NCBI GenBank assembly: GCA_902801485.1 | Contig: CADCIP010000050.1 | Location: 1-64,000 of the forward strand | Direction: 5' to 3' | DNA length: 64,000 bases | Source of the DNA: an uncultured Bacteroidales bacterium | Lineage (GTDB): Bacteria; Bacteroidota; Bacteroidia; Bacteroidales; Bacteroidaceae | In this document: positions 16,099-23,990 of the stretch, piece after piece | Layout of the letters: every line of letters begins with the position of its first letter | Numbering within the stretch: position 1 is the stretch's first letter | Made by a program: the position numbers and the translations under genes | Notes under the pieces: generated by a model | Seen by the model: only the letters and a program-made list of their open reading frames with translations | What the model was told of the DNA's origin: nothing | The model's database searches: none

Positions 16099-16520
16099 TT
16101 AGTTTTTTAACGATTCCGCAACCTTTTCGTTTAGCAAATCGCATAGTTGCTGGGCTTTCATTTTAACACCATCTATAGGTAATAGACAGCCAGTTGCTTC
16201 GTAAATGGACTAAAAACACTAAAAGGAACTCGCTCAAAGCGTTCCACTTCAGCAAAGTTTATAATCCAGTCTTTTTGTGGTATTCTACTTATAAAGAGGC
16301 GCTTCTCTGTGATGGTCAGATACGGTTTACGAAACTCCCTTCTTGCAGTATCAAGCGTAATCACACCGCCAAAACCACAAAGCAACAATGAAACCCACCA
16401 TCCTAACTCGCCAGCTTTACCATGAAAAAGTGCAAAAACACAAACACCACAACACAACAAACAGAGTATGCCTCCTAAAATACGATTGCAATCAGTACGA
16501 TATATTGTTATTTCTTCCAT
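16099..16520 (-). pseudogene. STM3941-like membrane protein, frameshifted
   Basis: Frame one gives 115 residues: MEEITIYRTDCNRILGGILC, two TM helices (LCLLCCGVCVFALFHG; WWVSLLLCGFGGVITL), then a PH-like beta part 'YLTITEKRLFISRIPQKDWI' ending 'FTKQLAVYYL' and a stop. A second frame directly downstream reads 'PIDGVKMKAQQLCDLLNEKV' and ends at 16099. As I recall the family, full-length members end in such an 'LCDLLNE' helix, so this is the displaced C-terminus. A frameshift, probably with loss of the intervening segment, has broken the gene. Confidence 0.6.
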
Positions 16521-16565
16521 TACTTTATAAAAACTTTTTTCTTTTTTGCTAAGTTACAAAAACAA

Positions 16566-16598
16566 ACAGGGAGCAACGGTCACCCATCTGCTCCCTGT
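16566..16598 (-). terminator. Terminator of the GlsB-like gene
   Basis: Perfect 10-bp stems ACAGGGAGCA (16566-16575) and TGCTCCCTGT (16589-16598), with a T-rich stretch following on the minus strand. It lies downstream of the gene at 16656-16889. Confidence 0.7.
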
Positions 16599-16655
16599 CT
16601 GTTATAATGTATCCTTCACTCGATAAAAATCGGTAGAGGCAAGCACGTAGGGAGC

Positions 16656-16889
16656 CTATACCAGATAGTTGTAGAGCAACAGGCAAATGATTGCGCCAAC
16701 AACTGAGATGACAAAGGAGCCAATGAAGTTGTCGCTCTTAATGCCAAACAAACCGGCTACGAACCCGCCGACTACACTACCTACGATACCGATAATAATG
16801 TTCCAGTACCATGCATGACTTGAACCCAGCAGCCAGGAAGCACATGCACCTGAAGCCAGACCGTAAAGAATCCATAAAAGAAATCCCAT
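16656..16889 (-). CDS. GlsB/YeaQ/YmgE family stress-response membrane protein
   Basis: A 77-residue, glycine-rich, three-helix membrane protein (MGFLLWILYGLASGACASWL; IIIGIVGSVVGGFVAGLFGI; SFVISVVGAIICLLLYNYLV), the pattern of the transglycosylase-associated/GlsB family. Family members are stress-induced inner-membrane proteins of unclear mechanism. The length is normal. A TATATTTG -7 box lies at 16927-16934 on the minus strand, 37 bp before the start. Confidence 0.85.
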   Translation of the reverse strand: MGFLLWILYGLASGACASWLLGSSHAWYWNIIIGIVGSVVGGFVAGLFGIKSDNFIGSFVISVVGAIICLLLYNYLV

Positions 16890-16934
16890 AGCAGTAAATT
16901 TTTTGAATTAGAACATATGTTCGATGCAAATATA

Positions 16935-17383
16935 CATCTTTTTTTATAACCAGGAATTCTCAACACTTTTTTTTCATGTCGATACATGGATTTTTGCCAC
17001 ATTTTCCATCAGACATCAAACATCCAATGCATAATCTTTTGCATGATAATTATAATTTAATGGTAAATTTTCAATTTATGTTGCAAAAATCGATTTAGTG
17101 AGCGAAATACAAAAGAAAACACAAAAACTGCTACCTTATTATATGCAAGATAGCAGTTTTAGGTTAGCGATTAGCGGTTAGCGAACTTGAACCCTTGAAC
17201 TTCTTGAAGGTTCCGTTTAAGCCAAATGAGCAGAGCGATGCTTGTATCAGCTTTGCCATGGCGTAGGAAGCTCGACACAAAGTGTCAACCCTTGAACTTC
17301 TTAAACCTCTTGAACTTCTTGAACTTCTTGAACTTCTTGAACCTCTTGAACTTCTTGAACTTCTTGAACGGTTAAGGTTAGCG
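16935..17383. other. Gene-free stretch with terminator-like hairpin and nonamer repeats
   Basis: No convincing gene. Contents: a promoter-like relic on the minus strand (17083-17113, TTTG 19 bp from GATTTTTG) whose spacer again has the CTCACTAAATCG core and whose following sequence resembles the leader of the gene at 27228; a hairpin with 10-bp stems at 17124-17133 and 17151-17160; TTAGCG-type hexamers at 17163-17185; and the tandem array listed separately. Confidence 0.5.
17283..17371. repeat. Tandem 9-bp array (CTTGAACTT)
   Basis: About ten degenerate copies of a nonamer, CTTGAACTT with CTTGAACCT variants, run head to tail. A plus-strand frame through it encodes 'ELLELLEPLELLELLE', which is a by-product of the repeat. 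The array ends beside the stop of the 64-residue gene on the other strand. Confidence 0.8.
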
Positions 17384-17578
17384 TTATCGCTTCGTTACCT
17401 TATCAATGTAATAGTCAAGGCCGAAGATGGAGCCTGCCAGGAGGAATGCCTGCCCTACGTAGAAAAGAAGTCCGTTTGCCACATCTGCTATGGTAAACAC
17501 CTGATAGGCTACCATCACTATGCTTGTGCTAATCAGCATCACAGCACATGTGTACTGTACATTCTTTTTCCTGTCCAT
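17384..17578 (-). CDS. Small two-TM protein of the HU/smalltalk cassette
   Basis: A 64-residue protein, MDRKKNVQYTCAVMLISTSI, with two hydrophobic segments (VMLISTSIVMVAYQVFTIA and LLFYVGQAFLLAGSIFGL). Family unknown to me. It begins 3 bp after the smalltalk stop, so the two are cotranslated. Its stop codon falls inside a hexamer repeat: the frame reads CGA TAA CGC TAA CCT TAA, giving three in-frame stops. It could be a holin-like or accessory phage-type membrane protein (inference). Confidence 0.55.
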   Translation of the reverse strand: MDRKKNVQYTCAVMLISTSIVMVAYQVFTIADVANGLLFYVGQAFLLAGSIFGLDYYIDKVTKR

Positions 17579-17581
17579 AGT

Positions 17582-17671
17582 CTAGAGTAAGCAACTTGCT
17601 CCTGCACCACCCAGTATGGCAGCAATAACATAACCGATGATTTGCAGAATAGTCTTAATTGTCTTGTTCAT
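17582..17671 (-). CDS. Smalltalk family mini-protein
   Basis: A 29-residue product from ATG 17671: MNKTIKTILQIIGYVIAAIL followed by GGAGASCLL. This matches the Bacteroidales 'smalltalk' protein: Lys-rich start, one TM helix, Gly/Ala-rich end with a cysteine. The family is commonly found beside an HU-like DNA-binding protein and a cell-wall amidase, and its function is unknown. Here HU is upstream (18201-18803) and the amidase is missing. An A-rich segment precedes the start, as is usual in this phylum. Confidence 0.8.
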   Translation of the reverse strand: MNKTIKTILQIIGYVIAAILGGAGASCLL

Positions 17672-17688
17672 ATTAGTGAGGTTAGGAG

Positions 17689-17726
17689 CCTCTCCCCCCC
17701 GCCCTCTCCGAGGAGAGGGAGCCAAG
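17689..17726. repeat. REP-like GC-rich palindrome, copy A
   Basis: Contains the perfect palindrome CCCTCTCCGAGGAGAGGG (17702-17719) in a C-rich context, followed by CCAAGGTTCTGAGGACTTTG, a 20-bp string that recurs after copy B at 24535-24554. Such palindromes occur dispersed in many Bacteroidota genomes. Confidence 0.7.
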
Positions 17727-18200
17727 GTTCTGAGGACTTTGTTAATGGTTTAACTACTGAAATAATTCTCTATTGGTTTTCGTTATCGTTATCGTTATCG
17801 TTCCCGTTGAAGTTAAAGAAGTTAAAGGAGTTATCGGCCTTGCGGCCTGAGAAGCTAAAGCCGATAGTTATACACGTGTAATGGTAATGGCTTAACTACT
17901 TAACTTCCGAATTCTTAACTACTGAAATAATTCTCTATTGGTTAGCGGTTAGAGGTTAAAGGTTAGAGGTTAGCGGCCCTCTCTCCTAAGAGAGAAAGTT
18001 GAGAGTTGATAGTTTAAAGTTGAGAGACAGTTTAAAAAGTAAATAGTGCCGCCACTGGCGGAGTAACTTCAAACCTGCTACTCTAAACTTCAAACACTGA
18101 CTCTAAACTCTAAACTCTAAACTATCAACTGTACAAACTGACTCTAAACTCTAAACTATCAACTCTAAACTCTAAAGAGGGGCCTAAGGCCCGCTCTTCA
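17727..18200. repeat. Intergenic block of hexamer and heptamer repeats
   Basis: No gene. It holds (CGTTAT)n at 17779-17801, TTAGCGG/TTAGAGG repeats at 17940-17975, and many copies of AACTCTAAACT from about 18075 to 18175. The line from 17729 (GAGGACTTTG) to 17755 is repeated in part near 24540. A segment 'ACTACTGAAATAATTCTCTATTGGTT' occurs twice in parts, at 17752 and 17918 (CTACTGAAATAATTCTC). Confidence 0.6.
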
Positions 18201-18803
18201 TCAGTCTTCATCCGCTCCTGGCTCACCGCCACCATTGTCATCACCACCACCCTCGTTAGGGTTATCGTTCCCGTTAACGTTCCCGTTGGTGTTACCACCG
18301 TTCTGGTTCTGGTTCTCGCCCTCACCAGTGTTCTCGTTACCGTTCTCCTGTTCGGGATCTTCCACTTCGCCAGAGGTAGAGGTTACACGCTTCACCTCGT
18401 TGCCGTTTCGGTCGTAGCAGGTGATTACGATAGAGGTGTTGGCTAACTCGTCCTTCAGACCCACGCTTGGAGTGAAGATGATGCGGCGACTCTTGATGAG
18501 TCCGGTCTTCACGTCGTTCACGTTATCCACACTCTTCGAACGCAGACCGAAGCGCATGCTTCCCAGTCCGGGCAGTGCCACACTGTGACCCTCAGTAGCC
18601 CATGCCTTGATTACCTCGCCAGCTGCATCCCAGCATGCCTGCATCACGCCCTGGTTAACGCCGCTGCGCAGAGCAGCCTCGCGTATCACCTTTGCCTGAC
18701 TCAGAGTGGAGTACATCTCAGGCTTCATCACATAGCGGTACTCGCCCGCCGAATCCTTGTCAAACTTCAGCAGTCTTTCCACTGCCTTTACCTTAAGTGC
18801 CAT
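18201..18803 (-). CDS. HU-family DNA-binding protein (HU-HIG type) with low-complexity tail
   Basis: A 200-residue protein. Residues 1-130 form the Bacteroidota HU-like domain: 'LSQAKVIREAALRSGVNQGV', 'AIKAW'-type helix (EVIKAWATEGHSVALPGLGS), 'MRFGLRSKSV' and 'RRIIFTPSVGLKDELANTSI'. The last 50 residues are Asn/Gly/Glu-rich (NENTGEGENQNQNGG, ending GEPGADED) and are encoded partly by the GTTATCGTTCCCGTTAACG hexamer repeats also seen outside genes. The domain usually binds or bends DNA. It is the first gene of the smalltalk cassette. Confidence 0.85.
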   Translation of the reverse strand: MALKVKAVERLLKFDKDSAGEYRYVMKPEMYSTLSQAKVIREAALRSGVNQGVMQACWDAAGEVIKAWATEGHSVALPGLGSMRFGLRSKSVDNVNDVKTGLIKSRRIIFTPSVGLKDELANTSIVITCYDRNGNEVKRVTSTSGEVEDPEQENGNENTGEGENQNQNGGNTNGNVNGNDNPNEGGGDDNGGGEPGADED

Positions 18804-19292
18804 AAATTGATAAATTTTAAGGTTGTAAAACTTTTTCCTATTCCTTAAAACCTATTCCTTATTTCCGTGTTTTTGTTTCTTGTGCACTAAGAAAAACTTT
18901 CTCCATAGTTATGCCGCAAATTTTGTTGCTTTATGTCTTTCTTGCAACTTTGTTGCAAAGGTATAACTTTTTCCTGAATCCTACAAATTTTTGAGCAACT
19001 TTTTTCAGAAAAATACATCTTCCTTCAGCCCTCTTCCATCGGGTTAGGCTACTCAGTTACAACTTACTCACTTTTGACATCTGTATTCTGGGAAATACTT
19101 GATACAGAAATTTTACTTTATATTATAATATAAAGTAATTATAATTATTATAAATTATTATAAATTATCTCTCTCCTCTGCTATGTAATCCATTTTCCTC
19201 ATTCTATCCTTTATCAAAATGGAAAACCCTAAATGTCAAAAGTGAGTAAGTTGTAAGTGAGTAAGTTCGGGAGAAAATAAATCATTATTTAT
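18804..19292. other. Gene-free stretch containing a large inverted-repeat element
   Basis: AT-rich, with no credible gene. Its main content is the 200-bp inverted-repeat element at 19057-19256; the promoter of the next gene starts at 19293. Confidence 0.6.
19057..19256. repeat. 200-bp element with perfect 24-bp inverted ends and an AT palindrome core
   Basis: Left arm 19057-19080 (begins TTACAACTTACTCAC) and right arm 19233-19256 (ends GTGAGTAAGTTGTAA) are exact reverse complements over 24 bp. The centre holds a perfect 26-bp palindrome at 19113-19138, starting TTACTTTA and ending TAAAGTAA. No open frame. A second element of the same design is at 61080-61234. It may be a MITE, or an intergenic hairpin acting in transcription. 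Confidence 0.7.
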
Positions 19293-19323
19293 TTTGCTCT
19301 TCTCTCACTTATTCGTACTTTTG
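19293..19323 (+). promoter_or_regulatory. Promoter of the T9SS-like/SusD-like gene pair
   Basis: TTTG (19293-19296), 19-bp spacer, TACTTTTG (19316-19323): a full match to the Bacteroidota consensus. The spacer (CTCTTCTCTCACTTATTCG) is nearly identical to that of the minus-strand promoter at 24611-24641. The first gene starts at 19460, giving a leader of about 130 nt. Confidence 0.75.
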
Positions 19324-19459
19324 CAGTGAAAATAGTAAAACAAGAACTTATGGTTCAGGTGACAGAGTTTGAAGTCCCTTGTCACCTCTGGTTGAATCAG
19401 AGAAAGAAGTTATATTTGCAACGAAAAGACAACTTAAAAATAGCCAAACCCAAATAATC

Positions 19460-19960
19460 ATGAAACAAAAATTACTTACAAAACTGTCTTTTGCCTTGCT
19501 GCTATGTTGTACTTTGGGCATATCCGCTCAAACAACCGATTATGTAATAACTGTGAATGGTTCTATTCTAAAACAACAGATAACCAAGGTTAGGCTCCTC
19601 AGCCCTTATAGCAGTAATTATTATCTCTACCAAAACATGGTAAGATTAGTTATGGAACAAGAAGACGGTACGGAGTCTTACATACAATTACACCCGCTAC
19701 AAGTAGAAATGTTCTTTGGTAATGACATCATTAATGGCATTGATAAATTGAAAATGTTTGATGGTGGAAGCATACATGGCAAAATGAACCTTAGCGGTCT
19801 GCCTGCAGGCACACCTGTCACCATCTTTGATTCGAATGGTCGTCAGCGCCTCTCCACCAAAACATCCGAAGGGGACACACCCATTGATACCAGTTTGCTG
19901 CCAAGCGGCATTTATATTGTTAAAGCAGGAAAGACGGTTTTTAAGTTTATCAAAAAATAA
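19460..19960 (+). CDS. Secreted protein with T9SS-type C-terminal sorting domain
   Basis: From ATG 19460 (MKQKLLTKLSFALLLCCTLG, then ISAQ) the product is 166 residues with a clear signal peptide; the open frame back to 19379 is not used. The C-terminal 60 residues, 'LSGLPAGTPVTIFDSNGRQR ... LPSGIYIVKAGKTVFKFIKK', are a type-A sorting domain as used by the type IX secretion system. The middle part (about 70 residues, EQEDGTESYIQLHPLQVEMF) is short beta-rich sequence of unknown role. It lies 18 bp before the SusD-like gene and is probably cotranscribed with it. Confidence 0.75.
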   Translation: MKQKLLTKLSFALLLCCTLGISAQTTDYVITVNGSILKQQITKVRLLSPYSSNYYLYQNMVRLVMEQEDGTESYIQLHPLQVEMFFGNDIINGIDKLKMFDGGSIHGKMNLSGLPAGTPVTIFDSNGRQRLSTKTSEGDTPIDTSLLPSGIYIVKAGKTVFKFIKK

Positions 19961-19978
19961 CAAAGGAAGGAACTACAC

Positions 19979-22900
19979 ATGAGAAGACTGATTTCTATAC
20001 TAGTAGCCGCATTGACATTTCTTGCTGGTACTGCCCAGGTACAACTGAAGGTAAAAACAAATGACGGCGCCGTCTCAACATATAACGGATTCTACGAAAT
20101 GGAGTTTAACGACTCTGCAAAAACCGTAGATTTATATGCCGACTCTGCCGCTACCCTTTCTATGGATCAAATAGAGAGCATTCGTTTTAGTCGAGACTAT
20201 TTGCCATGGAACCTTTCATGGAAGGCAAACGATAATTCACGCCACTACATGTTCGGCTATGGGGCTATCATGCACGTCCGAGATGTGATGACAGAGGACA
20301 TGACTTGCACTCAGGCTGGTTTCGACCAATTTTCTAACTGGGCAAAAAATATGTATCAGGGTACGGCATTCGTCTATTCTAACTATGTTTGGGGATACCT
20401 GCGCGATATGGTGTTGGAGTCTAACCAATGGATTGTCGCTTGTAAGGGGCAGGATGCGCTAAAGGGATTGTTGGGCATAGCCTATGCTTCACGCGCCTTG
20501 CTTTATTTGGATATGGCTCGTATGTATGAATTCCAACCCAACGATCGTACGAATCCTATTTCTACGTCTGGCCAGAACGTCACAGGCTTAACTGTGCCTA
20601 TCATTACGGAGGAAACAGAGTTTGACGAACAGACAGGTTATTACTACGCTCCTCGTGCCACACGTCAGGAGATGGCAAAATTCATATCGGACGACTTGGA
20701 TTTGGCAGAAAAACTGATACCGGAACTTGATATAGACAGTCATCTGCTGCCACATCTGGATGTTGTTTATGGCTTGAAGGCTCGTCTCTACCTTTGGATA
20801 GGTGATTATAAAAATGCTCAACGCTATGCACGCCTCGCTATTGAAACCACCACCACAAAACCTATGAATCGCGAGCAGATGCTAAGTGCTACTACGGGTT
20901 TTAACGATCCTACATGTTGGATGTGGGGTGTGCAGTATTTTCCTGAAGATAATGCCGTTAAAACTTCTATTATTAATTGGACATCATGGGTTAGCAATCA
21001 AATAACATTTGGTTATACAGGCACTAGCACTAATATGTATCTTTGTATAGATAAGAAGATGTACGAACGTATTCCAGACACGGATGTTCGCAAATTATTG
21101 TGGATAAGTCCGGACAATAATGCCTTAAATGAACAGATCCCGTCAGTCATTACCGGAGCTTCTACGCCTATTAACCAATTTCTTCCTGGTTATGCCAGCA
21201 TCAAATTTCGTCCTGGCCAGGGTAATGCAGATAATTACATGATAGGAGCATTAAGTGCATTCCCTTTAATGCGTGTAGAGGAAATGTTCTTCATTGAGGC
21301 TGAGGCAGCTGCCCAACAAGGTGATTTACAACTGGCTCAACAGCTGACAAATCAGTTTATGAAACAGTACCGCAACCCAAGCTACGTCTTCCCTGCATCA
21401 GGTCAACAGGCTACTATTGAAGAAATCGTTATGCAGAAACGTGTTGAGTTGTGGGGCGAAGGACAAACATTCTTTGATGTAAAACGTCTTAATCTGTCTG
21501 TTACACGAGATTATGAGGAAAGCAACTTCCCGCCCGACTGTCGCTTTAACACAGAAGGACGTCCCGCATGGATGAACTTTGTATTCCCCGCTTTAGAGGA
21601 AAAATACAATGCAGCGCTGAATGAGGTTAACAATCCCGACCCATCCGATGTTTATCTGGCAAACTATAAGCCTGTAAACGCAGATTCCATCAAAAATCAC
21701 ATACACAGTAATACGGTACTTGATATTCCCAAATTCATTGACAAGTTAGAAGTGTTGCCGCTTGATTCTGTTGAACAGATTCTCCTCAGCTTCACACCGC
21801 CTGAGAATGATGGGAATGTCACATTTGAAAGCCAGCTACAAGTCTCTCTCACACCCACCTTCCCACAAGATCAGACAAAGATCCTGTCAACCGCAACAGG
21901 TGTTTCTGGAACCAAACAAGTAAATATCTATTGCACTTCACTGTCCAATACATTGGCATGGCTACTGAAACAACAGGGCAAACCATCTGGCGGAGAAGCA
22001 AACATATATCTGCGCGTAAAGAGCTATGTAACAGCTTCGCCCACCATTCAGTATGCATCCAACACCGTCAGTTTCCGTGTAAAAGTTAGCGACATACCCG
22101 GCTTTTATTTCGGCTACAGCTATGCACCTCGCATAACTGCAAACAATGTGGACGTGCTTGATATGGAGAAACTGGCCGGCCAGGAAAACGTTAAGGTATG
22201 TAGCCTGAATATGGAAGGAGAAGGCCGTGTATATACAGCCTATGACACCGACTTCCCGTACCGTCTCAACCTTAACTTGTGGGGCTTGGGATTTGATGTA
22301 AATGCCAATGGAATAGCTAATCCCCAAAATCTTTATTACGACCCATTTGTCAGCATATACAAAATGAATTGGGGCGAACAATTCACAGGACATCCTGCAG
22401 AATACCCCGGATTACAACACTATAATGCGAATATCACCTGTAGAACTGAACGTGACGACCTGATAATCCCCATAAAGAGCACCCCCATAGACGTAAGTGT
22501 AATCGTCAATCATCAGGCTTGGATAGAATACGACTACCATTGGACAGATAGCCGTTCTACTGTCATGAAGTCAGAGATGATGCCTGATATCACACAAGTC
22601 TCTTATGAGAAAGCCCAGGGTGAAAATATATATCGCCTGCAGGCTCCTTATGCTACAGGGCACAACCTGCTTCTTTATGTCGAAGAAAACAATGCAGTTA
22701 CCATGCCACGCCAATATGCTTACAACGATGCATTGGGGCAGACCGTATATGTAAGCGGACAGGGAACCTTTGATGGATACACCTTTGATATGCAAATCAC
22801 CTTCTCCAATGCCGACAATACACAAAGCATTGTCCATCATGAAATCTATGGCGAGAAACCTGAATGGACAAAACTATACACCGGTATCTTCTTTGCTGAG

Positions 22901-23299
22901 TTGTTTAATTATTACGATTACGGTATAATATACAAGAGCCTTAATGAGGAAGGCTTGTACAAACTTGTACCATTCATCTATAATGAGGAAGGTTTTGTAT
23001 TCACATGGAACAAAGAAGACAACACACTTTCCTTCTCAGACCAACCTACCGGTTACAACCACTCTGAATACGGAATGATTATGGCTTGTGACTATACTGG
23101 CGGCCACGTAGAAGATGGTGAAAATGGACTCATTTTCCATTTCTATATCAAGTATTGCGTAGATGCAGGAACCTTTGGTGCCTTTGATGATACATTTACC
23201 GTTACGAATGTAGCTACAAACAGAGTCAAAGCCAAAGATGTACCAACTCCCCCACAAAACAAGAAAATTAAGTTAGAAAGTCAATTACTCAAGTTATGA
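19979..23299 (+). CDS. SusD/RagB-like protein fused to a SusE-like C-terminal region, orphan
   Basis: A 1106-residue exported protein with signal MRRLISILVAALTFLAGTAQ and no lipobox, unlike normal SusD. Residues about 85-560 are SusD-like: TPR-type helices 'GLLGIAYASRALLYLDMARM', 'VYGLKARLYLWIGDYKNAQR' and the RagB/SusD end 'LMRVEEMFFIEAEAAAQQGD ... EEIVMQKRVELWGEGQTFFD'. From about 600 a SusE-type start 'DSVEQILLSFTPPENDGN' leads into beta domains. SusD proteins bind glycans or peptides as lids on SusC; no SusC gene is present here. The stop overlaps the P5-like start (ATGA). Confidence 0.75.
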   Translation: MRRLISILVAALTFLAGTAQVQLKVKTNDGAVSTYNGFYEMEFNDSAKTVDLYADSAATLSMDQIESIRFSRDYLPWNLSWKANDNSRHYMFGYGAIMHVRDVMTEDMTCTQAGFDQFSNWAKNMYQGTAFVYSNYVWGYLRDMVLESNQWIVACKGQDALKGLLGIAYASRALLYLDMARMYEFQPNDRTNPISTSGQNVTGLTVPIITEETEFDEQTGYYYAPRATRQEMAKFISDDLDLAEKLIPELDIDSHLLPHLDVVYGLKARLYLWIGDYKNAQRYARLAIETTTTKPMNREQMLSATTGFNDPTCWMWGVQYFPEDNAVKTSIINWTSWVSNQITFGYTGTSTNMYLCIDKKMYERIPDTDVRKLLWISPDNNALNEQIPSVITGASTPINQFLPGYASIKFRPGQGNADNYMIGALSAFPLMRVEEMFFIEAEAAAQQGDLQLAQQLTNQFMKQYRNPSYVFPASGQQATIEEIVMQKRVELWGEGQTFFDVKRLNLSVTRDYEESNFPPDCRFNTEGRPAWMNFVFPALEEKYNAALNEVNNPDPSDVYLANYKPVNADSIKNHIHSNTVLDIPKFIDKLEVLPLDSVEQILLSFTPPENDGNVTFESQLQVSLTPTFPQDQTKILSTATGVSGTKQVNIYCTSLSNTLAWLLKQQGKPSGGEANIYLRVKSYVTASPTIQYASNTVSFRVKVSDIPGFYFGYSYAPRITANNVDVLDMEKLAGQENVKVCSLNMEGEGRVYTAYDTDFPYRLNLNLWGLGFDVNANGIANPQNLYYDPFVSIYKMNWGEQFTGHPAEYPGLQHYNANITCRTERDDLIIPIKSTPIDVSVIVNHQAWIEYDYHWTDSRSTVMKSEMMPDITQVSYEKAQGENIYRLQAPYATGHNLLLYVEENNAVTMPRQYAYNDALGQTVYVSGQGTFDGYTFDMQITFSNADNTQSIVHHEIYGEKPEWTKLYTGIFFAELFNYYDYGIIYKSLNEEGLYKLVPFIYNEEGFVFTWNKEDNTLSFSDQPTGYNHSEYGMIMACDYTGGHVEDGENGLIFHFYIKYCVDAGTFGAFDDTFTVTNVATNRVKAKDVPTPPQNKKIKLESQLLKL

Positions 23300-23748
23300 G
23301 TGAACCTAGAGGAATACGTAATAACAATCCATTGAATATCAGATTAAGTAAAGACAAGTGGCAAGGACAAATAAACGCTAACGTTAACGATAACGATAAC
23401 AACTCTTCCCTCAAGGGAGAGTCTGACTTCTGTCAGTTTTATACTATGGAATATGGTTGGCGAGCCGCCTTTGTGATTCTCTGCCGAACGTACTATGGAA
23501 AGTATGGATTGAAGACCATCAGGGACATTGTGTCCCGATGGGCTCCAGCCAAGGAGAACAACACAGAGGCGTACATCCGCCATGTGTCAGACTACACGGG
23601 TATCGCACCCAACAAGGTGTTAGGCTCACCCCAAGAGCATCCAACGCAATGGCTACTGATAGGCTACGCAATGGCAGTAGTGGAAAACGGGAAGGCGCTC
23701 CCTGCGGTGGCGATGCTGAAGGGCTACGCCCTGGCAAATCAACCTTAA
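23296..23748 (+). CDS. Phage 'structural protein P5'-like protein with in-frame repeat insert
   Basis: A 150-residue protein: 'MSEPRGIRNNNPLNIRLSKD', 'FCQFYTMEYGWRAAFVILCR', 'TIRDIVSRWAPAKENNTEAY' and 'VSDYTGIAPN'. This is the family annotated as structural protein P5, with a lysozyme-like look (RGIRNNNPLNI). Between WQGQ and FCQF lies 'INANVNDNDNNSSLKGESD', encoded by TAACG/GATAAC hexamers and a CTCTTCCCTCAAGGGAGAG palindrome, so repeats have been inserted in frame. The natural stop is followed by four more in-frame TAA codons. An internally deleted copy lies at 27568-27708. Confidence 0.75.
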   Translation: MSEPRGIRNNNPLNIRLSKDKWQGQINANVNDNDNNSSLKGESDFCQFYTMEYGWRAAFVILCRTYYGKYGLKTIRDIVSRWAPAKENNTEAYIRHVSDYTGIAPNKVLGSPQEHPTQWLLIGYAMAVVENGKALPAVAMLKGYALANQP

Positions 23749-23867
23749 CGCTAACCCTAACGTTAACCTTAACCGTTTCAAATTCCAGGATTCATGTTTC
23801 ATGTTTCAAAAGAACAACAAAACAAAAACGATAACCGTTTGGAACGGGAACGATAACCGCTAACTAA
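23749..23867. repeat. TAACNN hexamer array after the P5-like gene
   Basis: TAACGC, TAACCC, TAACGT, TAACCT and TAACCG follow head to tail (23746-23775), each keeping TAA in the P5 frame. More GATAACC and TTCATGTTTCATGTTTC repeats run to 23866. Nothing else is seen here. Confidence 0.65.
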
Positions 23868-23871
23868 AAAA

Positions 23872-23909
23872 CTGCTACCTCAAAAATAATTGAGATAGCA
23901 GCTTTTTTT
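23872..23909 (+). terminator. Terminator after the SusD-like/P5-like operon
   Basis: CTGCTACCTCAA (23872-23883) pairs with TTGAGATAGCAG (23890-23901), then a T run to 23909. The stem resembles the hairpin at 17124-17160. Confidence 0.75.
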
Positions 23910-23990
23910 ATCTTATGTCTAAAGTCTAAGGTCTAAAGTCTATTTTTCAACTTTGACCTACGGTTGAGCCTGCTCACGAAGCCTCAATGA

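Noticed and set aside
17283..17371. Regular repeats that might be a CRISPR array
   Set aside because: The copies are contiguous nonamers without spacers, and no cas gene is in the window.
17282..17590. A plus-strand frame with ELLELLE repeats that looks like a leucine zipper
   Set aside because: It is produced by the CTTGAACTT tandem array and runs antisense to the 64-residue gene.
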